Below are positions 31,601-43,600 of a stretch of 64,000 nucleotides of DNA, piece by piece. This DNA is from Sipunculus nudus (lineage: Eukaryota > Annelida > Sipuncula > Golfingiida > Sipunculidae), in the NCBI GenBank assembly GCA_026874595.1, contig CM049311.1, forward strand, positions 73,284,953 to 73,348,952, in the 5' to 3' direction. Numbering within the stretch: the stretch's first letter is position 1; each line of letters starts with the position of its first letter. A model generated the notes under the pieces. That model did not search any database. It saw nothing but the letters and a program-made list of their open reading frames with translations, and was not told the DNA's origin. A program made the position numbers and the translations under genes.

Positions 31601-34600
31601 CATGTAACCTGTCTGTTGGAGGAGAATGACCTTGGACCTCCCGGCATGTACAGCTAGAAAACGGTTACGATTTGTGCCCAGTTAACGTCAGTAATGCTTC
31701 ATTTAAAGATCTCAAAAAAGAGAAAACATGCGTAAAATTTAGATAAAAATACAGGTGACACCGCTAGTCTGCAGGAACTGAAGGAACTGTCCAAGATCAA
31801 TATTCATGGAAAGATACTGCAGCCATCTATCAAATTTATTATTATTCCTGGGTGAATGCACATGCCCTATCACCCGGAGAGCATAAATCACAATACCAGG
31901 GAGTGTTTTTATTGGTCCCCCTGGATGTTAAGTTAGAAGTTTCCAGGTCCAGCGGTCATGATTTGTGCTCTATTAACAGAGAAACAGACCGAGAGTCTCG
32001 GGGGCGGATTTATAGTCAGCTGAGCCAAAAAAACTATGTTTCCTAAATCAGTAGGTGTCTAATAAAAAACAGATCCTCAAATGTAAAATTATTGCAGTAA
32101 GGTGTACTTATCAACATTTAATATTGGCTTTAAAATCACTTACATTGATGGCTTGTAACAAGAAGTTTTACTATTTTATGTTGTTAATATATATTTTAAG
32201 ATAAATGTTTAAATAAATGATAAAATTGAAATAAAAATAGAAAAGTATACCACTATAATATACAATCCTTATACGGTTACAGGTATGATCTCTAAAGCAT
32301 TTATTTTCCTTTAAACTCATCCCCTTTCAACTTTTTAATACAGAAAACGACAAATGCAAGTCTATGATGGGCTATCTTTGAACATGATTATCGTTTATTA
32401 CGGGATTACTGCTTCTACCTCTCGACGCATCTAGCAGTAAACTTTGAAGGTTGTAGATGTTCTAAAAATTTCTCGTATGAAGTAGCAGTCATATGAATCA
32501 TTTTTGAGCTCGTTGCACTGAAAATATTGCTATTCACTGTTGTTATACTTTCTATAGTATGTAGTTTTGTTAAAATGTTATACAACATGAATTATTTAGA
32601 CAAAATGAGATTCACTGAATTAAGTAATGCAAGATAACGCCGAGATACAGGGATATTATTAACGCAAGAAATAATATGGATATGTTCAGCTGCTCCATTT
32701 AAAAGTAAACCTAATTGGACATTAGTTGTGTGCTCTGTTACAAAGTGTATCAGGCAGTTTATCAACAAAATGTCTACGTACCAGTTAACAGGGATGTGAG
32801 GATCCCGACAATGATGACAGTCAATGGGCCGATGGCAGGTATCCAAGCGAAGGATATGCGGAACAAGGCAAATATTGACTCCGGTGGTCTGTGTTTTATG
32901 AAAAATTATCATGATATGAATGAATATCAGAAAATTTAATATCAATTCATGATTCATTGAAGAGAAACTTCACAAAATGAAAATAAGGATAATTTTTGCA
33001 TTGTATATCTATACACAGGTTTCATTATATATATTAACTTACGGGTCGGTAGGGTTTGGGAGGGCCGTTGTGTTGCCGCTGAAAGTACAGTTAGTGATAT
33101 CTGTCGGCAGCCGGTATCGGTGAGGTACAGTGATGTAATTTCCTATGTTCATCACTAGGGTAAGAACAATAGACGCTACACTGCCGACGATGCCGCCCTG
33201 TAAAAATGACAAAAAAAAAAGATACAGCAATGGTTTGTGAACTGGTATTAACATCTCCTAACGACAAACCATGCCGCCCCCTGGTCATGATAAAAAAATA
33301 GGAGCAAATTAAATTATTGCAATCACAAGTTATTCAAATACATAATTGTATATTTATATATCAATATGATATGTTACATTCAGCCAATGCTAACTCAAAG
33401 CCGGTTATTCTTCCATATAGACACAGATCCTAAAATATAATTTGTAATTCTTTTCAGATCCTACTTCTTTAAGTGAATATATATCGTGCGTATTAAACTT
33501 TTACTTACAATACCATTTGTGAAAGGGAAGAGAATGCCAAGGGCTACAGTCCCGTTCATAGGCGCCAAGAGCGCACCAAGAATGCGGTTACCTATCTTTT
33601 GAAGAAAAAAACATGGTTACAGTGATGACCGCTCGTAAATATTTTGTCCAGTATAAAGCTAATATGCGAACATTCATCATTTATAGTGTATGTTTACGAC
33701 ACCGTGTGGGATTAAGTATACGACAATGAAGGATTTAAAGAAATAGTGGAATCTGTCTGATAGACCACCTGTGTAATAAGAACACCTGTGTAATAAGACA
33801 CCTGTTCATTCAGACTACCCAGAGTTCACGGTTCACCATTCACTATGGTTATAATTAAGCTGTCTAATAAAGTCATCAATGAATTAAGACCATTTTCGGA
33901 TAGTCCCAATGTCTTATCAGGGGCGTGTTTAGAGGGGGGCGCAACAGGCGCCTCCCCCTAAAATATGTTCAACAAATTTGTAGGGGGCACCCAATTTCGT
34001 TAAATGTCAGGGCGTGCTCAAAACCTTTTGCAAATACGCACAAAAAGTTGTATTTGTCAGGCCTCGGCCCTTGTTTAAACTATTTCAATTAAGTAACAGT
34101 ACAGGATGACACCCTGCAGTAGAGGTCTATTATAGACCAAACAAATTCCTCATTGGAAGCTGCAGCTTATGCATAGGTAATGTCGTGTTATGTATTGGGC
34201 ACGACAGTCCTGGCGGTTAGCCAATAAATACCAGTTTTGTGATTCTTTCGGTACCTGGAGATCTCGGACCTTTTACATCTCGGCCCACACGAAGTCGGAC
34301 CACTTCAGATCGGACCATTACGATCTCGGACCACTGGGCCGACGATCTCGGACCACTTTGTATCTAGCAACTACGATCTCGGACCACTTTGCGATCGGGC
34401 AACTACGATCTCGGAACAAAGTAACATACATGTCCTGGCCGCCTAAACTGTCATGAAATAACTGATGTTATGTTTATATTACACAATTTTTTTTCGTCTG
34501 CGCGCAAATCAGATATTAAAAATTCCATTTGGACAAGTTAGGCCTACGACATAGCTCAGTATGTATATCCACTCAGAAAACATTTGACACACACAAGCAC

Positions 34601-37600
34601 ACACTCTTAATTACACTTAATTTGTAACTTGTTTTTAAAATTAAAAAATTTAAAATTTTTTGATCTGAGATTGTACTTAGTGGTCCGACTTCGTGTGGGC
34701 CGAGATGTAAAAGGTCCGAGATCTCCAGAAAGCGATTCTTTCAGGTAAACTCAGTGTGTGGTGTCCAAACCCCGCCCCTTTTTTATCTAACTTAAAGAAG
34801 GCCCGATGAGCGGTAGGGTCAGGAGGGACACACTGGGGGCCCCAGATCGATCACGAATTACTTATAGAGTAGAATGATATGGTTGAAAATGTAGAAGTCT
34901 CATTCAGTTTTTATTTAAGCTTTTATAAATTTGAGTGAGGACACCTCGCGAGGGTCCGGGTTTTTTAGTTGTGTCCTATATAGGGCTAAAGAAATGCGCA
35001 TCCCGTTTGTCATTTGAGAAATGAATACGGATTTTTTAATCTAAATTGAGTGGCCTAAATTAAGGGTTCCGTACCGGCCAGGAATTTCCTATAAGGCGCG
35101 CGCCCAATTAAATGTATGAAAATGTAGAAGTCTCACATGATTTTATTTTTGCCTAGAAATTTCCAATGGGCTAGGCACAAGAAAAAGCTCGAAAATGATA
35201 AATTCACGTGTTTTACGAAACGTAAATAATGAGTAAATAGTGAGTGATACAAAGGGACACGGGCCCGTCAGGCATTTCCTATGTGAAGACCACAGTAAAT
35301 ACTTGAAAATGAGATGTCCTTTGGTTTTAAGTTAACTTGCATTTATATAGCTGTCAATAGGACGACCCAAAGGGGCCCGGCTAAATGCTTGTTAATGAGA
35401 AACTTTATTTTTTTTGGGTGCTAGATTTTAATAGAAAGTGACCCGTCGGATAAAAAGGGCCTGGATAGACCAAGGGTTCCTGAGACCCATATGAATGCAT
35501 GGGAATGTAGAAAGTCCTGAGTAATGGTGCACAATTGTTACGGTATACAACAGAATACTAAATCTTATTTAGGACAACGGATCATAACATGGAAGAATTT
35601 ATTAAACAATTAATATTTATTTGCATTCATTTTATGGTCTAGAGGGCCATGGAAAGCGTACACTTTAGTTCCGGAACTACATGCCGTTTGTTTTCAATGT
35701 ATTCTTATAGATCAGGTAAAATGTAGGTTAGTTGCTTTTGTGAATTGTTCGTGTATTTAATTATTCAAGGTACTTTATTATTTATTGATTAATGATGAGT
35801 ATAAAACGATTCAGTGAAGAGGCACCTTTGATTTTATTTTTTAATATTTATCTGGGTCCTTTTCTTTGTCTATGTGCGGGGGGGGGGGGTCGCTTTCATT
35901 TTGTTTATAAATCCCGGGATCCCTATATATATGCATGCTATATATATTTTGTTGATTATCAACTTCTCAGGAACCAATTTAGTTTCCTATTATTGTGACA
36001 GACCAGGAATGGATACGTTTTAGATCAAAATATTAAATAGTCAATTCATACGAGCAAATATAGGTCTGGTCTTATTTATTATTAAACGTTTTTATCATGC
36101 ATGGCTAATATCCCTAGAAAGGAAACAAAAATCTGTTAGATGGAACATGATGCAAGCTGATATATGAATTATAAACCGTCAGCTTTTGTGTATCAAAAAG
36201 AAAAAGTGATAGTGATTGTGATAGTATTGATGTTGATAGTACACACAGCATACCAGACATTTTGTAGTGTGATTAACCTCCTGTAGGTCGCTTGCCTTGA
36301 GGTTATAGCTAGGGATGCCTGCATGCTAAGACCTCCATATATGATTTTTTTGTTTGGTTTTGCATGGTTGGTAAAGTATATATATGAGTATATACGTAGC
36401 ATTACATGGATAAAACTATGCATCCCTCTGTTACAGTCCACTCTTTAGTTTACCGCTTCAATAAGTAGATAACCTTGGATTTAAACCGAATAAAGAGTTT
36501 CTTACATCCATAAAACTGAATGGTAATTATAAAGAAGAAAACGGAAACCTTTTGTACCTCCTCGAAAAAATTTTCTCGGAGGCCTTACTTAAAGTCTCAT
36601 TCAGAGCATTAACATATTATCTCCATATATATTTACTCAATATAATAAAATATATATTTTCTACTCAAACATCACTGATTTTGAATTAATCTTAATGCCC
36701 CGTCCCAAGTTTTTTCTTTGGCAATTATTTATTCAGAAATTAGTGCGGGCGGGCAATTTAAAAAAAAATTCTTTGTATAAAAATGTCATGTAATCTCTAT
36801 GCTTTGTCAAAAACAGTAGAAATTGTGATTTTGCAGTTTGAAACAATTTAACAACATTTGACCTGTGACTTTGGATAGCTTGCTTGTGGATTCTTGATCA
36901 AAAGTTCAAACCACTTCTCATGCACAACCCAATGAAGAACAGCATAAAAAAGCAAGGTCAAACAATTATAGAGCGACTACGTTCGTAGGCCTAGAATGCT
37001 CAGAAGTTTTGCGGTGGTGAACACCCCTATGCTAAAATCCTGCGCACGCCCTTGTTTATTACACAGATTGCATGGTATGTCTTTGGGTATCTCTGTTAAA
37101 TAAATGAAATCTATAATGTAATATAAATACCTGAATGACGTGACCAGACAAAATTTCCATAAGGAAGGATACAGCTATTGCCAAAACGCCATAAATCAAC
37201 ACTGAAACACAAATCATTTACGTTGATTAAGCCTCATGTAAGCTTCCAGTGAGTTAAATTACCCCTCCACAAGTAAAGGTTTATATTTTAAAGCCCGTTT
37301 ACATCGACTGGATATCAAAGGATACGACAATATATTTGGTACCATGGACGATCATTAAAATCATCTTAATTGCTTTTCACTGGTCATCACTGAAGGTCAT
37401 GGACAACAAGCAATAAATCGGTCGCGGAAAGGTTTTGAACCTGTACAGATTGTGGAAACGACTGGTTTTTTCGTTGGTTGTCACCGGTAATCGAACATTA
37501 TCTTTTTTCTTGAATAGGTAGCCGTTTATATATCATGCGACAGCCTTAACGATCGTCTGACAATCTCAATCAACATTATAACTCTTCAACAAGATGTATT

Positions 37601-40600
37601 TGTGACATAATCACCAGCTCTATCCGGCAGAGAGCTGTCAACAGGACCATAGTATACTCGTTTCTTTGCAAACAGGGCGACACTTGATGAGACTTGTCTA
37701 GGCATAACTAATTAAATGCCAAAAAAACAGCAGAAAACAACATCTTTCTAGCAATAAAATGACTGGTTAACAAGCAATAAAGGTGATAGCATTTTGCGAA
37801 TTTATTGGGAAGTTTTTTTATCGAGATTTTACTTAGACAGTGTGTCTCAAAATGTATCAAATGCCAACGAAAGCAGACATGTAAACCTCTCCTGCATGAA
37901 AATAACCGAGTTATCAACATTTTTCGTGAAACCTCTCTTATTCTCCTATTAACAGCTAATGTCACAAGATTTGATTAGACTTGCAGTCGAGCCCCTGACA
38001 GCATATCAAATCAAACGCTCAAATCTAGACCCTCTCTAGCTTATAAAATGACTTGGTTATAAGCATTTCCTTGAAATATGAGAACTTCCTATTATATCCA
38101 TGGAAAACCATTAGTTTGGTCGGACGACAAGTCGCTGCAAGCCGCGTTGTAAGTGAAAGTTTATACTTGAGGATGTACTATATGGTCTTGTTGAAGACTT
38201 ATGACGCTAAGGTGTGGCTTGGCCTTGGAGACGGTTATTGCCATTATAAGATCCAAAAACATGAAGGAGCAAAAGATTGTGACCAATATGGAAGCTTTTT
38301 TTCGCATTCTTATATTTCTCTGGATTGAAATCTCCCATAACCGTCATCACCGTAAACAGACAATACATTTAGTGCCCTAAATTAAACTACTTCACAGTCA
38401 TCTTCACTGGAAAATGTTGTCATGTAATTTAATCATTAAGTTGCAATAATTTAATAATGTCAAGATTAGAAATTGGATATCGGAAATCAATAAAGGATAT
38501 AATATTAAAATCATTATAGGATATATTTGACACATGATCAAAAGTACAGAAGTAACTGTTGAATTTTTGCCCTACCTAAAATTTTTGTAATAAAGGCCTT
38601 GTATCCTTCCGTCTTCCCTTTAAATCTCGGTTCCATTATGTCTTTCCAAGTGACAGCAGAAAGTGAGTTCATTGAGGATGACAGGGAGCTATAATGAAGA
38701 GAAAATAACACTTCATGTTTATACTATTTGGAACTGTGCGAAATGGCTGTCAGACTTCAAAGACGCTTTGCTTTGTGACAGGTGTCATAATTTCACGAAT
38801 TTGCATATAGGCTGTTCGGTATGGGAATTTATGATTGAAATGGTACTAAATACGTAATGTGATAGAATAATTGTCATGTAAGGTTATATATCCATAATTG
38901 TGCCATACACCGTTATATGGGTGTTAGATTTGTAGTGGACAGCGGTAGTCAAGAGCAGGGCGTTATGCAGAAAGGCTGCTGGTCATAGTAGTCATTGTGA
39001 GGCAGACCTGGACACTTGTACATGTCTCTGTAATATGGACATTGCTGAATTATGACTGGCCAATGTGATGTTACGTTCAAGTGAAACAGTATAAAAATGT
39101 CTAATGTCAGCATACAGTAAATCATGAGTATACGTGATAAAACATTATACACAGCCGACGTTTGACGCTGCTTTTGATGAATACGTATCAAGAAGGATTT
39201 CTTGGATTACCGTGTTAGAAGGCCACTATAGCATTTGGAATCATTTCGGGGATTGTCAGGGTATCAGCTGTGAACATTTACGTGGTCAGATAATAGAGTT
39301 GGACTGTTGATTCAGTCTTTGTCCATAAAAATGCTTTTTTTCTATGGGAAGACTGTGTATCCTTGTCAATATTGAACATGGATTTTGCAATAATATTGTT
39401 TATATTAAAACTTCAGTCTTGCTGATTGTGTACGATCGTGTGTGACTCAAGTAAACCTCCGCACTTCTTTTAACATGTCCTTAATATGTGACTTAAAAAC
39501 TATAAATGAGCAAATAACAAGTGATACCTAGTGGGGTTCTCGCAATCAGCTTGTTTCAAAATTTTCCTGATGAATATCCATGATTATCAAAGAACTGGAG
39601 CTTGGTACAGTGTACATTTGTACGGGGTTTACAATAAATAGATAACTAGATGTAATTAAATAGATGTAATTAATTACCTTAACGCACCACTGAAGAGCAC
39701 GGCCAGGAGCAGCCCGTTGAGGCCTGGATACTCTAACACCGTCAGAGTGAAATACGGCAGGAGCTGGTGGGAGGCACACATAATTAGAAACACGGTCTGT
39801 GGCTTTTGGATGTTATCCAAAGCATTAGTAAGCATTCACATAGAGAACTCTATAATATTAAAACTCTACTCGAATTGGACATTTAAAAAAATTATGGATT
39901 TACCATATAAAAAAGTGCATGTACAAAGACTTGTCATTATGTGATCATTAATTTGTCAATCTTTCTAATTTAGCTAACACCTAGGATTATATTTAAATAA
40001 AGATATTGTTAAAACAAATATGTATTACTGTATACAGGAAAGAGTCTTCATTACAAATGAGTTTATAGGCGGCTTCTCCCCCAGGGATATTTCTGATCAG
40101 AGTTTCCCCGTCAGAGCACACCTGTGTAATTACAATTCCTTTTGTAACAGTATATTTAACTTGATTTTACCTGATTTGAGTTGCTGATGAGGCCAGCCCT
40201 GAGAGGATCGCAGCCGATCTTTGTGAAGTAAGCGTACATGACAAGCCCACATAATCCCACTACAGGGACTAGCAGTGTTATGTAAAGGGAGCATATAATT
40301 AACGATCTGGAAGGAATATGTAAAAACAATAAAGCGTTGTGGCAAACCTTTAGAAATCCTTGAAAAACATTTTTAAGTTGACTTAAAAACTATAAATGAG
40401 CAAATAACATTAGAAAGCACGCATGGTCTTTAATTGTACACAAGTCGAGAGGTAAATAAGCTGTCTTGGCACAGTGCTTAACGTTTACTTTATGATAATG
40501 TTCACATATAATCTCATTAAGAACTTTATAACTCCTTACAGTTTGGCTTTGTTCTTGGTAGGTAGAGCACAGTACCGCTGTACGTAGGCCTGACTTGATC

Positions 40601-43600
40601 CATAAAAAGACAGAGAGTAATAGGCCTGGCCTAGAATGACCGGCCAAAATGTCATGCGCTTGGTAGGATCCGGTGAGAAGCTGAAAAACAGGCATTATAT
40701 TTGAGCATTTGCTCCGTTTGTAACCATAATACAATTAATAATGAGTTTCCAGATGGTTTACAGCTACGAGTTTTGCTGTAAATAAACGTAAAACCTGAAA
40801 CGAGTTTTAGCGCATACCAATTCACAGACTACTGGAGGAAATGGTTCTGATGATGCGTTTTTTCTCTGAAATTACTTTATACTATCTAGCTACAAAGGGA
40901 GATAAATGACCAATGACTGTATACTCAAAGAAGTTTAGTCGATTTCCTTTTCGGGCGATTTCCCAAACCTCTGCCAGACTTCCAACTCGAATCGTTCCCT
41001 TAAGGAATGAATACAGGGATAAATATTTGTACAACTATCTTATTTAATAAAGCATAGTATAATTATCATCCAGTTAGTTAACGAAGCGAAATCACACTCC
41101 TGTAAACCATCACCGCCTTCAGATAGGATTTATTTTGAATGGAGTGTGGGGGCGTGATTGTTAGGACGCTTGATCGTAAACACCAAGTCTTATCATTCAC
41201 GGTAAAAATTGTTTGACAATTAACTTGCTCTAAATGAATTAAGTTAGATAGTTAGATTATATTACGAGAAAAACAAACCTCATGCCTTGAATATATTTTA
41301 TAAATTTATTTGATATCGGGTAGAAAAACCTATTGTATGACGGCATGAAAGAATTACTGAATCATACTATATTTATACATAGAAATTAAGTGTACTCAAG
41401 CATAGGGAAGGCATTATTTAGGTCGATTCTTCTGACGAAATGCCTAGCATATAGGGCAGGATGGGTATTAGCAACAGGACTGTATCCCAAACAATTCTTA
41501 TTTTATTGATCTGCTTGTTTGCATTACAGCTCCTAAGGTGGAGAGTTTACCCTCTGAAGCTTGGTCAGATCTGACCAAAGCGGTTCAAACCACGATATTC
41601 GGCGTACAGCGCGAGGCCATCAACAACCTATACACATTACGCATAATATATTTATATTGTCTCAGTTTAGATATTAATTAACTTAACGTTCAGTATGTAT
41701 GAAAATATTGGCACCTACTCTCAAGAAAACCAGATATTTGTTATCTCCAGTGCCTCTTGTTTTAAGTCTGGCAGGGCATGCTGGAAAGGCTTATAACGAT
41801 CTATTCTTAAGAGACGTCATAGGATCTATGAGGGAACCGCCATGTTTCGGGTATTATTAGGTACTTTGCATAGATCCACCTTTCAAATTGAATATTATTC
41901 CCGTTTGGGGTTGTGTCGAATCAGAGGGGACCCCCCCGCCCCCCCCCCCCCCCCCCGAGGTGTTCGGACTCCATTCCTTTCATTTCCTAGCTTTTCTCTG
42001 TATACAGCCTATGCAACTGATAATTCTCAATGTGTATTTGCCTGCCGCCCATGAGCAGTGCACAGTTTATCCTGGGCGAACCGGACTTGAGTGTAGCGCA
42101 AGACAAGCTGCGAGCCATGCTTGGAGTTCGCAGTGATATGATAAAGGTCTTGATCATGTCTTTTTAAAAGAAAGGATCTATCGAACAACCTGCGGTAACA
42201 AGCGCAGCACAAGTTCATTAAACAATCACACTTCCACTTAAACCTACGAGTTTGTACTGCATTCTCACGTTTAGTAAGTCTAAACTTACCAAGATGAGTA
42301 CGGTGACAATGCCGCCGAGCAATACAACCCCCTGGAATACATCCGTCCACACGACAGCCTTCATGCCCCCCTGGTGCAGAGAATGTGGCGAGTTAATGAG
42401 TTCATCCGATCAATTAAAACACTTCTTTATGTACTTGGCTTGGAAAGATTGATGTAATGTTAATTATCTCTGCCGACCCAAGAGAGCTTGGCTGTGGCTA
42501 AATTAGTACAATTTGTTTTATTAAAGTTGAACATTAATTTAGAAAGCATTATTCTTTTAATTGAATATTGAACTATAGTGGGATGATAGTTTAAGTATGT
42601 TATATGAATATGTTAACAATATGAAAGTCTATGAGAGATATAAAGATACGTATACAGCGTTACAGTACGTACCATTGTTGTGTAGATAGTAGTGACGCCC
42701 CCAGAGATAAGGATACTGCCCCACACTGGGAACCCGGTGACTGAAACATTCAAAGGTATAAGAATGCCTTGAAATACATACTCATCCTTAATATACTGTG
42801 TGTAAAAATGTAACTTTCAGCAAATTTCTCATCTTCTCTGCATTATTAGGTGTCATTTTTTATACTGTTTAACAATAATTATCTTTCATGATATTAACCA
42901 CTCTATGAACATACCTCCTTCAAGCGCTGTAGCAGGAGCATACATAGCTAGTCCCATGTAGGCGATCTGAAAAATAAAATATTGTCTTAGGTCTTTTAAA
43001 ACACGCATTATCTCATTCTTAAGTACTACTGTGTATTTAACTGTATTCATTAGAACTTCTTCTTAATCATATTCACACGACTTGTGATTACGAGGCCGGC
43101 GTAAAACTGAATTCAGGGTACTGTTATCTGTGTTCATACTGGACATGATAATGTTACCTTGTCTCCTGAGGAACACTTAAATTTGAATTAATCTTGAATG
43201 AATAATACATGTATACAAGGGTAGTTCTCCCATCAAGATGCTATTATGTCACATTCCTTTATAGATACATGGACTGCGTAAGAACGATCACCTAAATTAA
43301 CTATAGTCCGTTTCTTCCCCTCATGTCCACCTGTTTTTTGCTATGAAAATTTTTTTTATTTACATTATAAGGGAAACAAAGTGTAGAGCAGAGGATTAAA
43401 GAACCTAATTTTCAACAAGGTAACTAAATACCTAACTTACGCCTTATTTGAGAAACAGAATTTTCTGAAAATATGAGAAATCAGTCTACATTTTACAACA
43501 TATCAGACCCACTTATGGCGGTCAAGGTCACTGGTCACATGCAAAAACAACCTCAACTGAAAGCTGCTGATTGGATGATCTCATGTAAACACTCTAAAAA

